Notes under the pieces: generated by a model
What the model saw: only the letters and a program-made list of their open reading frames with translations
Databases searched by the model: none
Told to the model about the DNA's origin: nothing
Shown here: positions 32,348 to 41,632 of the stretch, piece after piece
How the letters are laid out: every line of letters starts with the position of its first letter
Position numbering within the stretch: position 1 is the stretch's first letter
NCBI GenBank assembly: GCA_038260095.1
Contig: JBBSOC010000005.1
Location: forward strand, 1 to 64,000
Origin: QHCE01 sp038260095
GTDB taxonomy: Bacteria; Actinomycetota; Actinomycetes; Mycobacteriales; QHCE01
Direction of reading: 5' to 3'
Length of the DNA stretch: 64,000 bases
Made by a program: the position numbers and the translations under genes

Positions 32348-34081
32348 CTACAGCGTGGCCATGTTTGTGGTAAGTCGCAGCGCGGCGGAGAGCCCGTCTC
32401 GGGTGGCCACGACAACGAGTCGGTCCCCAGCGCTTAGCGTGGTGTCCGGCGCGGGGATCCAGTTCGTTACTGCGTCGCGTAGGTGTGCCAAGACGCGCAC
32501 CTCTCCCTCTCGGTCTAGGGTTTCAATCGGTTTTTGGTGCAGATCGGTGCCGGAGTTGACCAGCAGCTCGGCGATGAGCAGCACGCGCGGTCCGTGCGGA
32601 ATCACCGCGAGTACAGCGCGATCCAGCATTGCCGCCACAAAAACCGGCGCAGCAGCGAAGGACACACTGCGCGAGATCGCCAAGCCTAGCCGTCGCTCAA
32701 CGCGTTTGGCCAGATCTCCGTCAAATAGACGCAGCACCACCGGCATGCCTGGCCGAATAGCGCGCACCGCTAAGCCAGTTTCCAAATTGGTGATGTCATC
32801 GCTGGTCACCGCTAGCACGCAACGGGCGTGCTCAACTCGCGCCGCCCGCAGGACTTCTTCGGCGGTGGAGTCGCCGTGAATGACCGGTAGTCCCACGCGG
32901 CGGGCACGCAGTAGCCGCGAGTTGTCTTCGGCTTTCTCGATGGCCACAACGCGCAGCCCAGCCTCTAGGAGTTGTTCGGCTACGCGCATGCCCACTCGGC
33001 CCAGCCCGCAGGTAATCACATGGCCGGTGGGTTTGCCCATCGGCACACTGATCCGTTGACCGCCACGCTCACTGATGAAATCGTCCACGACACTGGCGAT
33101 CAGGATCGCTATAAAGAACAGTCCCAGCAGCATCACGCCAGTGCCAAAAAACTTCATACCGTGGGGTACATCCGCGCTGAGCAGACTGTCATACCCGGTT
33201 GCGGTGACCACTCCGACTGCCCTAAGTAGAGCGTCAATCCAGTCGATGCCCCAGATGAGCCTGAAGGCCAGCACAGTTGCTCCGACGAGGAACATTAGAC
33301 CCGCGGCAAGTAGTCGCAGCCGAGTGCTGGTGAGCGTGGTGAAGTAGGCCAGCAGTGTGCGCCACTTAGGGGGCCGGTAGGCGGCTACCCAGTTCTCCGG
33401 TCGAATCGCCGTGAGTAGCGTTTCCAGCGGCGGAATTTTTGCCAGTTCGGCCGCACCCATCGCGGGCTCACCGAGCACAAAATCCACCTCCGGTTTCGCC
33501 CCACTGGAAGGCGGCAGGTCTGCAGGCGGTAGCAGCGCGATGTTGCCATAGACATCGGTCTGCGCCAGCGGGATCAGCACCGATGTTACTGATTCGACCG
33601 GTCCGGCTTGCAGGACGCGTCCGGCTACGCGAACAAGGTGTGATCCGTCGCCCAGCACCGCGTCCACAAAGGATGGTGCCGCGATGTCAGCGGGTGAAAG
33701 CAGAGTGCACTCGTCGAAAAGACTCTCGATGCGTTCGGCTAGGCGCCGCCGATACATGCGCATCACTAGCCGTAGCTGCGGATTCAGATCTTGTGCTGTG
33801 AGTGCGGTGTGCACGTTTCCGACATCGTCGGAGTCGGCCAGCGCGAGTGACTGGGCGTGCTGCACACCTGCCTCTTGTAGCGTTTCTATGTCGCGTTTGG
33901 AGCCGTAGACGATTCGGACACCAGTGCGCGCGATGCGACGCGCGAATGGGTTCTCCGGATTGCCCACGATCACTGTCACAGCGTCGTCGAGCCGCTGTAG
34001 CTCCCGAACCAGGCGCAGTGCCAGGCTGCCAGAACCACAGACGACGAACGTAGGACGTGGTTCGGGCAAGTCAGGCTGCAT
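32348..34081 (-). CDS. RCK-pore-RCK ion channel-like protein (TrkA-N twice)
   Basis: 577 residues. The order is unusual: a first TrkA-N/RCK domain at the N-terminus (FVVCGSGSLALRLVRELQR), two membrane helices with a pore loop between them (about 258-335), and a second RCK domain (GHVITCGLGRVGMRVAEQLL, a dinucleotide-binding G-x-G-x-x-G, with Asp/Glu after the second strand). The pore loop holds VVTATGYDSL, which resembles the K+ filter T-V-G-Y-G/D. The layout resembles CASTOR/POLLUX-related channels and bacterial K+ channels gated by RCK domains. It probably conducts K+ or another cation under nucleotide or redox control. Its 5' region carries hairpin copy C. Confidence 0.85.
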   Translation of the reverse strand: MQPDLPEPRPTFVVCGSGSLALRLVRELQRLDDAVTVIVGNPENPFARRIARTGVRIVYGSKRDIETLQEAGVQHAQSLALADSDDVGNVHTALTAQDLNPQLRLVMRMYRRRLAERIESLFDECTLLSPADIAAPSFVDAVLGDGSHLVRVAGRVLQAGPVESVTSVLIPLAQTDVYGNIALLPPADLPPSSGAKPEVDFVLGEPAMGAAELAKIPPLETLLTAIRPENWVAAYRPPKWRTLLAYFTTLTSTRLRLLAAGLMFLVGATVLAFRLIWGIDWIDALLRAVGVVTATGYDSLLSADVPHGMKFFGTGVMLLGLFFIAILIASVVDDFISERGGQRISVPMGKPTGHVITCGLGRVGMRVAEQLLEAGLRVVAIEKAEDNSRLLRARRVGLPVIHGDSTAEEVLRAARVEHARCVLAVTSDDITNLETGLAVRAIRPGMPVVLRLFDGDLAKRVERRLGLAISRSVSFAAAPVFVAAMLDRAVLAVIPHGPRVLLIAELLVNSGTDLHQKPIETLDREGEVRVLAHLRDAVTNWIPAPDTTLSAGDRLVVVATRDGLSAALRLTTNMATL

Positions 34082-34129
34082 GGAGCTATGTTAGGGGAGG
34101 TTAGGGAACTTGTGTCTACGATTTGAGTT

Positions 34130-34233
34130 AGAGCGCCCGGCAATAGGTCCCTGCCGGTGTTCTCGTCGCCTTGCCTACCTTCGTAGGCGGCGGCTCCTGC
34201 GGCCTTGGCAGATGCCCTATTGACGGGCGCTCT
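34130..34233. repeat. Intergenic hairpin element, copy C
   Basis: The outer arms pair over 18 bp with one mismatch (AGAGCGCCCGG...AATAGG at 34130-34148 against CCTATTG...CGGGCGCTCT at 34216-34233). The inner stem GCCTAC-CTTC-GTAGGC (34173-34188) is perfect. The core GTTCTCGTCGCCTTGC and GGCGGCTCCTGCGGCCTTGG is the same as in copy A, while the arms differ completely. It sits between the divergent channel and GH2 genes. A T-rich stretch follows. Confidence 0.88.
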
Positions 34234-34265
34234 TATGGACAGTTTTTACATCCAGGGAAGGTTCG

Positions 34266-37200
34266 ATGTTTGCTTCGCTTCGCCGTTGGAACCGAGGAGG
34301 GGCATTTCTTGGGAGCTTGGTAATCCTGTTTTCGCTGATCCTCCAGATCTCTATTATCCCGGCTTCAGCGGACTCGGCCGTGCCGGTCACCTCGCGAGTG
34401 ACCGACTTCAACACTGGGTGGAAGTTCGCGTTAGCGAACAAGACTGGGATCACCGATCCCACCGGTGCCTACGCTGACGCGGCCAAGCCGCAGTACCACG
34501 ACTCTGCGTGGCGTTCGCTGAATTTGCCCCACGATTGGAGCATCGAACTTGATCCAACGGGTGCCGCTGGAACCAGCCATGACACGGGTTTCCTGCAGGG
34601 CGGCCTTGGTTGGTACCGCAAGCACTTCACCCTTCCTCGGTCACTGACGGGCAAGCGAATCTCGGTGGAGTTTGATGGGATCTACATGGATTCTTCCGTC
34701 TACCTCAACGGTAAACTTCTCGCCAACCACCCTTATGGTTACACCGGCTTCCCGGTTGATCTGACCTCGCTGGTGCACACCGACGGAAAAACGTCCAACG
34801 TGCTCGCCGTGCAGGTGCGCAACCAGTTACCGAGCAGCCGCTGGTATTCCGGCAGCGGCATCTATCGCAATGTGCATCTCGTGGTGACTGAGCCCGTTCA
34901 CGTTGGCAGACATGGCGTTTTTGTCACCACGCCGAACCTTGCACAGACCTACTCCGCAGGTTACGGGAGCGTGCACGTGGTGACGTCCGCGGTTGATGAA
35001 AGCGTCGTTGGTGCCCTCGCGACGGTGGTATCCACAGTCCGCGACCTGGCCGGTCACGAGGTGGCCAGCGGCCGCACAGCCATCGACGTGGGTGCACAGC
35101 CGAAGACGGCAACCACCGACATTCGAGTGCCGCATCCGAAGTTGTGGTCGGCCGCGAACCCGTACCTGTATACGTTGCGGAGCGACGTCATCCTCCACGG
35201 GCGGATCGTCGATTCGACCAGCGCACGTTTCGGCATGCGATGGACAAAGTTCGACCCGCGGGAGGGCTTCTTCCTCAACGGCGAGTACACCAAGATCCAC
35301 GGCGTGGACCTTCACCACGATCAGGGAGCGCTTGGTTCAGCGGTCAACAAGGACGCACTGTACCGCCAGATGCGCCTGATGAAGAGTATGGGAGTCAACG
35401 CGCTGCGGACCTCGCACAACCCCCCGGCGCCTGAGCTGATCCAGGTGTGCGAAGAGCTGGGCATTGTGGTGATGGTCGAAGCGTTCGACACTTGGCGGAA
35501 ACCGAAGGTTACCTACGATTATGGGCGGTTCTTCGACGCCAACAGCGACGCCGACATCACCGAGATGGTCAACGCCGCGAAAAACTCGCCGTCGGTGATC
35601 CTGTGGTCTATCGGCAACGAAATTCCCGATTCCACCTCGGCGCCGGTCGCCTTGCCGATTGTCAAGCGGCTTATCTCCGATGTGAAGGCGGTCGACCCGA
35701 CCCGGCCGGTGGTTATCGGCTCGGACAAATACGACAACGTCCCGTCGGACGGCTCAGGGCCCGATGTTGGGCTGCGAGAACTGGACGGTCTTGGGCTCAA
35801 CTACAACACCGCTGGGTCCACCGACGGCCTGCACGCCAAGTACCCGGACAAGTTCCTGTTCGAATCGGAGTCGTCATCTGAAACCTCGGCGCGCGGGGTG
35901 TACCAGGACCCGGATCAGCTCAACACTGGGGAGAACTACACCCCTGGCAAGCGAGCCACGTCTTCCTACGACAACAACCTCAAGCAGTGGACCGCAAGCG
36001 GCGAATATGGCCTCAAGAAGGACCGCGACCGAAAGTGGTTTGCGGGTCAGTTCTTGTGGGCGGGAATGGATTACCTCGGCGAGCCCACGCCTTACAGCGC
36101 TTTTCCGGTGAAGACCTCCTTCTTCGGCGCCATGGACACCGCCGGTTTCCCGAAGGATATGTACTACCTGTTCAAAAGCCAGTGGACGACCGACCCGATG
36201 GTGCATCTGTTGCCGATGAACTGGACCGATCACAAGCCGGGTGAGCAGGTTAGCGTCTGGGCTTATTCCAATGTGGATACGGTCGAGCTGTTCCTCAACG
36301 GAAAATCGCTCGGTACGCGTACGTTCGATCACAAGACCACCACAGATGGGCGCTCGTACCTTGAGACGAGGGAACCATCAGGGGATGACAAGAACGTCAC
36401 TGCCGGGAGGTTTCCCGGAAGCTACACAGGCCCCAATGGCAGCAGCGGGAAGCTGCATCTTGCCTGGACGGTACCGTTTGCCCCGGGCGAGCTGGTCGCC
36501 GTGGCCACGAAGGGCGGCAAGGAAGTGGCCCGCGACCGGATCGACACCGCGGGCACCCCGGCCACCGTGCGGCTCACTCCGGACAAGAAGGTCATCACTG
36601 CCGACGGCCGAGCACTGTCCTACATCACCGCCGACATCGTCGATAACCACGGCGTGGTCGTCCCAGGAGCGGACAACCTCATCGACTTCGAGGTCACCGG
36701 CGGCAAGCTCGCCGGGACCGATAACGGCCGCCCGGAGGATGCGGGAAACTACAAAGCCTCGTCACGACATGCCTTCAACGGCAAAGCACTCGCCATCATC
36801 GGCTCAACAGCCTCTGGCCCCGTCAGCATCCGGGCCCGCGGCGCCGGTCTGGAACCTGGGACCGCCACGGTGTGGTCGGTGAAGCAGAACCGACACGGCA
36901 CGGTGGGTGTCGACCCTGTCCGGTTGCGCGTGCCGGTGGGTGACCGTTTCTCCCTGCCTGGGCAGGTCCAGATCGTCAGCGCCGACGGGAAGACCCAGCC
37001 CGCCAACGTGCTTTGGCTCCAGGCGCCCAAATGGGCCTCTGACAAACCTGGAGTTACCACGATCAGGGGCGTCGTCCTTGGAGCCGACGCTACCGCAGAG
37101 GCGACTGTGACCGCCTACCAACCCACCGGGTCGGATACATGGTCCACGGTCGTTCCGGTCGGTACGGCTCCCACGTTGCCGCGGAACGTCCGAGTGGTCT

Positions 37201-37844
37201 ACAGCGACGGCGTGGACCGTTTCCTTCCGGCCACATGGGAGGCGTTCCCCAAGTCCAGTTACAGCCAGGCGGGAACGGTGAACATCGGCGGAGCGATCGC
37301 GGGAACCGTGTTGCGTGCCACTGCCCAGATCCGGGTGACGGCCGATTTCAAGCCTGGCCAGAACCTCGCCGCGGCGACGAGTCCGGCACGACCGTCCGCT
37401 GACGCGAGCTACTCCGGTGCCCCCACCACACTTCCGTCGGCGTTGCTGGACGGCGTCACCAATACCGGAGGATGGTCCAACTTCTACTCCAAAGCCGCAA
37501 CCAAGTTGCTGCCCGCGGTCAGCAAGGCACACGGGCAGGAGTGGGTATCCGTGGGATGGACCACTCAACAGACGATTAGTCAGCTGAAGGCGTATTTCAC
37601 CACGGGCCCGGCCCGTGTATTGCCGTCCTCGGCGCAAGTGTCCTATTGGGATGGAAGTGCCTGGGTACCGGTCAACGGTCTGCACATCACATGGGCCACG
37701 GCTTCGAACACCGCGTCTATCGTGACCTTCGACCCAGTGAGCACCTCCGCTCTCCGGCTCGAGATGACCATTTCGGCACCCGGGAGTTCGACGGGTTTTC
37801 TGCAGATGACTGAACTCGAAGCAATCGGTGACTTGCTGCATTGA
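34266..37844 (+). CDS. Secreted GH2 glycosidase (beta-galactosidase-like) with C-terminal sugar-binding region
   Basis: 1192 residues. A signal peptide covers about 1-36 (SLVILFSLILQISIIPASA-D). The GH2 domains follow: a jelly-roll sugar-binding domain (LPHDWSIELD), an Ig-like domain, and a TIM barrel with LHHDQGALGSAVNKDAL, the acid/base Glu in LWSIGNEIPDS (about residue 452) and the nucleophile Glu in FLFESESSSE (about 533). Beyond residue 750 come bacterial Ig-like domains and a discoidin-like domain at the end (SALLDGVTNTGGWSNFY ... FLQMTELEAIGD). It should cut beta-galactosides outside the cell. Its third positions look more G/C-rich than those of its neighbours, which suggests transfer. 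It is not part of an obvious sugar operon. Confidence 0.88.
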   Translation: MFASLRRWNRGGAFLGSLVILFSLILQISIIPASADSAVPVTSRVTDFNTGWKFALANKTGITDPTGAYADAAKPQYHDSAWRSLNLPHDWSIELDPTGAAGTSHDTGFLQGGLGWYRKHFTLPRSLTGKRISVEFDGIYMDSSVYLNGKLLANHPYGYTGFPVDLTSLVHTDGKTSNVLAVQVRNQLPSSRWYSGSGIYRNVHLVVTEPVHVGRHGVFVTTPNLAQTYSAGYGSVHVVTSAVDESVVGALATVVSTVRDLAGHEVASGRTAIDVGAQPKTATTDIRVPHPKLWSAANPYLYTLRSDVILHGRIVDSTSARFGMRWTKFDPREGFFLNGEYTKIHGVDLHHDQGALGSAVNKDALYRQMRLMKSMGVNALRTSHNPPAPELIQVCEELGIVVMVEAFDTWRKPKVTYDYGRFFDANSDADITEMVNAAKNSPSVILWSIGNEIPDSTSAPVALPIVKRLISDVKAVDPTRPVVIGSDKYDNVPSDGSGPDVGLRELDGLGLNYNTAGSTDGLHAKYPDKFLFESESSSETSARGVYQDPDQLNTGENYTPGKRATSSYDNNLKQWTASGEYGLKKDRDRKWFAGQFLWAGMDYLGEPTPYSAFPVKTSFFGAMDTAGFPKDMYYLFKSQWTTDPMVHLLPMNWTDHKPGEQVSVWAYSNVDTVELFLNGKSLGTRTFDHKTTTDGRSYLETREPSGDDKNVTAGRFPGSYTGPNGSSGKLHLAWTVPFAPGELVAVATKGGKEVARDRIDTAGTPATVRLTPDKKVITADGRALSYITADIVDNHGVVVPGADNLIDFEVTGGKLAGTDNGRPEDAGNYKASSRHAFNGKALAIIGSTASGPVSIRARGAGLEPGTATVWSVKQNRHGTVGVDPVRLRVPVGDRFSLPGQVQIVSADGKTQPANVLWLQAPKWASDKPGVTTIRGVVLGADATAEATVTAYQPTGSDTWSTVVPVGTAPTLPRNVRVVYSDGVDRFLPATWEAFPKSSYSQAGTVNIGGAIAGTVLRATAQIRVTADFKPGQNLAAATSPARPSADASYSGAPTTLPSALLDGVTNTGGWSNFYSKAATKLLPAVSKAHGQEWVSVGWTTQQTISQLKAYFTTGPARVLPSSAQVSYWDGSAWVPVNGLHITWATASNTASIVTFDPVSTSALRLEMTISAPGSSTGFLQMTELEAIGDLLH

Positions 37845-37994
37845 TGCACTTCGGACTACCCAGTCGGCGCGGCTGAACACGCTTTTGCCCTAATATTCGC
37901 CTCAGCTCCATAGTTTGTGCCAGCAATGCCGAGGTGCGTGCCGGTCTCATCGACACAAGCGTTTTGGTCTGAATAATTTAGCTATACTAATGTC

Positions 37995-38291
37995 ATGGCT
38001 CAACCTATGTATGCCGACGACGATGGCGATCTCGAACTGAGCGCTCCATGGGAGCGCGCTATTGATACTGCGCGTCACGGCAAAATCGCATGGCTATCTG
38101 AGCACCACAGGAGAAAGTTTGCGCTATTACCTGCCGGCCTAGCAGAATCGGCGCTGGAGGCTCTCGAAGATGCTGAAGATCGGGCTGCCATTGCACAAGC
38201 CCGAGCTCGCCGGGCGGCTGGCGAGCTCGCTATTCCATTGGAGCGGATCGAGGCTGAGATCACTGCTGATGAGCAGGCAGCCAAGGCGTGA
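37995..38291 (+). CDS. Phd-like antitoxin, second locus
   Basis: 98 residues. The N-terminus (LSAPWERAIDTARHGKIAWL with SEHHRRKFALLP) resembles the Phd/YefM DNA-binding part, and the rest is an Ala/Glu-rich helix. The block AESALEALEDAEDRAAIAQA matches the antitoxin at 2518 (AEAALEALEDAQDVETARAI). Upstream a TATACT box at about 37982 may be the promoter -10. Its stop overlaps the toxin start (GTGA), exactly as in the first locus. Start ATG 37995. Confidence 0.72.
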   Translation: MAQPMYADDDGDLELSAPWERAIDTARHGKIAWLSEHHRRKFALLPAGLAESALEALEDAEDRAAIAQARARRAAGELAIPLERIEAEITADEQAAKA

Positions 38292-38569
38292 GCAATGGGT
38301 CCTATCGAGTGGGTTTTGACTCAATAGCTAGAAAGCAATTCCGCAGGCTTGATACAACAATACGCCGCAAAATCATCGAGGCACTGCGTCGCCTTGCTAT
38401 CGATCCTCGCATGGCTAACCCCAATGTGACCCCAATGGAAGGCGCGGACCTGACGTACCGCCTTCGCGTTGGTGGGTACCGTGTTGTCTACGAAATCTAC
38501 GATGATGAGCTTTTGATTCTGGTGGTTGGAACCGGCAGCCGCGGTCAGATTTACAAAAAACGTCGTTGA
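38288..38569 (+). CDS. RelE/ParE-family toxin, second locus
   Basis: 93 residues from GTG 38288, overlapping the antitoxin stop. It shows the RelE pattern: GFDSIARKQFRRLDTTIRRK, then MEGADLTYRLRVGGYRVVYE and VVGTGSRGQIYKKR. The basic and aromatic residues of the C-terminal strands are present. It should cut mRNA on ribosomes. It aligns with the toxin at 2255 over the whole length (IRTRILQAV / IRRKIIEAL; YRVVYHI / YRVVYEI), so the pair was duplicated or acquired twice. It appears intact. Confidence 0.85.
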   Translation: MSNGSYRVGFDSIARKQFRRLDTTIRRKIIEALRRLAIDPRMANPNVTPMEGADLTYRLRVGGYRVVYEIYDDELLILVVGTGSRGQIYKKRR

Positions 38570-38787
38570 TGTCGCTAGCGCGTCTTCTACCGTGCGGTTA
38601 TTAATAACGAGGTGATGCACGATAAAAATTTTTGCACAAGTTCTCTTAACTTGGCAAAAACACGCTGCCACTGACCTGGTCGCTTCATCGACGATGATGG
38701 CAGTAGCTTGCCATCGTGCACCATGTCGTAACACCCCCACAGCACCCACAGCATAGGCGGTGAGACCGGACCCCTAAAATTAGTTTT

Positions 38788-40341
38788 GTGTTTGACACGC
38801 TGTCTTCTCGTCTGTCCAAGGCCCTGGATTCTTTGCGATCTAAAGGCCGCCTCAGCGATGCCGATATCGAGGCTGCCGCGCGCGAGATCCGCATCGCGCT
38901 GCTGGATGCCGATGTCGCGTTACCGGTGGTTAAGGCGTTCATATTCGAGGTGAAGCAGCGCGCCCAGGGAGCGCAAGTCAACAAAGCTCTTAACCCGGCA
39001 CAGCAGGTCATCAAGATCGTGCACGAAGAGCTCATCAAGATTTTGGGTGGCCAGACTCGCCGGCTGCAGTTCGCCAAGCAGCCGCCGACGGTGATCATGC
39101 TTGCCGGCCTGCAAGGGGCCGGTAAGACCACGCTGGCTGGAAAGCTGGGCCGCTGGCTTCGCACGCAAGGGCACGCCCCGCTGCTGGTGGCCGCGGATTT
39201 GCAGCGCCCCAACGCGGTGCAGCAGTTACAGGTGGTGGGTGAGCAAGCCGGGGTTGAGGTCTTCGCGCCCGAACCCGGTAACGGTGTGGGGAATCCCGTT
39301 GTGGTGGCGCGTGCCGCGGTGGATTTTGCCCGCGACAAACTGTATGACGTCGTCATTGTCGACACCGCCGGCCGGCTGGGTATCGATGCCGAGCTGATGG
39401 CGCAGGCCGCATCGATCCGAGATGCCGTGCAGCCTGATGAAACACTGTTCGTGGTAGATGCGATGATCGGCCAGGACGCGGTGGCCACGGCGAACGCGTT
39501 CGCTCAGGGCGTGGGCTTTACCGGCGTTGTGCTCTCCAAGCTCGATGGCGACGCGCGCGGTGGTGCCGCGCTGTCGGTACGCCATGTCACAGGTCAGCCG
39601 ATCATGTTCGCCTCCACCGGCGAGCAGCTCACCGACTTCGATGTGTTTCATCCGGATAGGATGGCCTCGCGCATCCTTGACATGGGCGATGTACTCACGC
39701 TGATCGAGCAGGCCCAGCAGGTTTTTGACGCCGATCAGCAGCAGCGTATGACGCAGAAAATGCTCGGTGCGGGCGATTTCACGTTGGAGGATTTCTTAGA
39801 GCAGATGCTGGCAATCCGGAAGATGGGCCCGATCGGCAACCTGTTGAAAATGATGCCGGGCATGGGCGGAATGAAGGATCAACTTGCCCAGCTCGATGAT
39901 GCCCACATCGATCGGACTACAGCCACCATCCGCGGCATGACCCCGGCGGAGCGCGAAGATCCTAAGATCATCAACGGCTCGCGGCGCCAGCGCATTGCGG
40001 GTGGTTCTGGAGTAAGTGTCACCGAGGTGAACCAGCTGGTAGACCGATTCTTCGAGGCCCGCAAGATGATGAAAGGCATGGGCGGCCAGTTCGGCGTACC
40101 CGGAGCGGCACGGCGAAGCAAGAAGGCATCGGGTAAGGCTGGCGGCAAGACGGGAGGCAAAAAAGGTAAAGGTGGCGGGGGCAAGGGACGGCCGGGCGCA
40201 GCACCGAATCGGCCGGGCCCAGCAGCTTCGGCGTTTGGGGACTTGTCCGGCCTCGGGTTGGGCGAGGGCGGCGGCATGCCGGAGGGTTTCCCCGTCCCGA
40301 ATATCGACTTCTCCCAGCTCCGCGGCGGTGAGCGCGAGTAA
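38788..40341 (+). CDS. ffh: Signal recognition particle protein Ffh
   Basis: 517 residues from GTG 38788. It binds signal sequences and SRP RNA and pairs with FtsY. The NG domain has LAGLQGAGKTTLAGKLGRWL (G1), DLQRPNAVQQL (G2), IVDTAGRLGIDAELM (G3), SKLDGDARGGAAL (G4) and the closing GEQLTDFDVFHPDRMASR. The M domain is Met-rich (QRMTQKMLGAGDFTLEDFLE, MGPIGNLLKMMPGMGGM) with SRRQRIAGGSG for RNA binding. The C-terminal 80 residues are a Gly/Lys-rich flexible tail, common in Actinomycetota. The SRP RNA gene was not found in the window. Confidence 0.97.
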   Translation: MFDTLSSRLSKALDSLRSKGRLSDADIEAAAREIRIALLDADVALPVVKAFIFEVKQRAQGAQVNKALNPAQQVIKIVHEELIKILGGQTRRLQFAKQPPTVIMLAGLQGAGKTTLAGKLGRWLRTQGHAPLLVAADLQRPNAVQQLQVVGEQAGVEVFAPEPGNGVGNPVVVARAAVDFARDKLYDVVIVDTAGRLGIDAELMAQAASIRDAVQPDETLFVVDAMIGQDAVATANAFAQGVGFTGVVLSKLDGDARGGAALSVRHVTGQPIMFASTGEQLTDFDVFHPDRMASRILDMGDVLTLIEQAQQVFDADQQQRMTQKMLGAGDFTLEDFLEQMLAIRKMGPIGNLLKMMPGMGGMKDQLAQLDDAHIDRTTATIRGMTPAEREDPKIINGSRRQRIAGGSGVSVTEVNQLVDRFFEARKMMKGMGGQFGVPGAARRSKKASGKAGGKTGGKKGKGGGGKGRPGAAPNRPGPAASAFGDLSGLGLGEGGGMPEGFPVPNIDFSQLRGGERE

Positions 40342-40538
40342 GCTCAGCGTTTGGTTCTGGTCAGCAATGGAGGGTCGGAGGCACCCGTAGCACGCGGAGG
40401 AGCTCGATTCCACTGTGTCTCCTAGCCGGAAAGCACCACGCTGGTGGAAAATAGCAATAATGTCCCCTTTAGATAACCTTGCTGCTGTATAGTAAAAATA
40501 TAGCGATTTGTAGCCATATTTATGATTAACTAGCGCGT

Positions 40539-41507
40539 GTGAGTTATCGGCTGGGGCTTGTGGCTTTCCTCGTAACAGGATTAATGGCGCTGTCTATAAC
40601 GCCGATTTCTGCCTCAGACAGCCAAGATGCCATTCCGGGGCAGCAAGCTATCGATTCGGCTGCTCACCCGTTCGCAATGGCGCCATCTAGCTCCGCCTAT
40701 TGGACAGCTGCCCGCATGGAAGCGGCAACGCCAGTGCCCGCGCCTTCGGCTCAGCCCGGCCTTGGCCCGAGTACATCACGACCCGCATCTGGGGCTAAAG
40801 CCTCCCGGTGGACAGCTGATGGTGCGATAACGAAAACTATCGGGCGCGTCTTTTTCCGCTTCGGTAGCGATAACGTTACCTGCAGTGCGTCGGTAGTCAC
40901 CGCAGCGATTGCTGACCTGGTGGTGACGGCCGCGCATTGTGTGGCCCCCGATGGGCGCACACCTGGGCGCAACTGGGTCTTCGTTCCCGGTTACCGGGAT
41001 GGCGCCACGCCGTACGGTAAGTGGGCAGCTCGCGAGCTGACTGCGGCCCCGGGCTGGGTGCGAAGCCGGGGCAAAGATTTCAACGAAGATGTGGGATTCG
41101 CGCGGCTTCGCACGCAGGGTGGTAGACATATTGCCGACGTTGTAGGCAGCAACGGGATCGCTTTTAATAACGTGGTAGGTAGCTCGGTCAGCGCATTCGG
41201 CTATCCAGCGGCCTCGCCATTTAATGGGAGTTCGCTGTACTTTTGCTCAGGTCAGACTAGATCCGATACTACGGAACCCACCAGCACAGATCTGGGGCTG
41301 GGTTGCACGATGAACGATGGTGCCTCAGGTGGGCCGTGGATGGTGGATATATCTCCAGAACTCGGCGGAGTAATCGTGTCGGTAAACAGCTTAGGGTACG
41401 ACGAGCTGCCCAATGTGCTGTTTGGCCCTCGCTTTGGCGCCAGCATCGCAGCCCTATACGCATCCGTACAGATACCCGCACCAGCGGATTTCAATCCGGC
41501 CGCATAG
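40539..41507 (+). CDS. Secreted trypsin-like serine protease
   Basis: 322 residues from GTG 40539. A signal peptide lies at about 1-26 (LGLVAFLVTGLMALSITPIS-A). After a Pro/Ala/Ser linker comes a chymotrypsin-fold domain: the His is in LVVTAAHCVAPDG, the Asp in FNEDVGFARLRTQ, and the Ser in MNDGASGGPWMVD. All three catalytic residues are present. Cys pairs around His and Ser suggest disulfides. It should be a V8/trypsin-like extracellular protease. AT-rich DNA with possible promoter boxes (about 40470-40505) precedes it. It is followed by a lipoprotein gene on the same strand. Confidence 0.88.
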   Translation: MSYRLGLVAFLVTGLMALSITPISASDSQDAIPGQQAIDSAAHPFAMAPSSSAYWTAARMEAATPVPAPSAQPGLGPSTSRPASGAKASRWTADGAITKTIGRVFFRFGSDNVTCSASVVTAAIADLVVTAAHCVAPDGRTPGRNWVFVPGYRDGATPYGKWAARELTAAPGWVRSRGKDFNEDVGFARLRTQGGRHIADVVGSNGIAFNNVVGSSVSAFGYPAASPFNGSSLYFCSGQTRSDTTEPTSTDLGLGCTMNDGASGGPWMVDISPELGGVIVSVNSLGYDELPNVLFGPRFGASIAALYASVQIPAPADFNPAA

Positions 41508-41632
41508 CCGAGTGTTGGCCGATTAAGCGAAAGCTAAACGCGGTTCGTCAACGTGGATTAGCATGGTTTAGCTGTCAGGGCGCATAGACGTTGTGTGCGA
41601 GATCTGAAACGTGGTCACGTGAGGTGAGAATT

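Noticed and set aside
32348..34081. TrkA subunit of a Trk K+ uptake system
   Set aside because: The two RCK domains flank membrane helices with a pore loop on the same chain, so this is a channel and not a soluble TrkA.
40371..40430. tRNA-like sequence after ffh
   Set aside because: GCTCGATTCC resembles a T-loop, but acceptor and anticodon stems cannot be formed.
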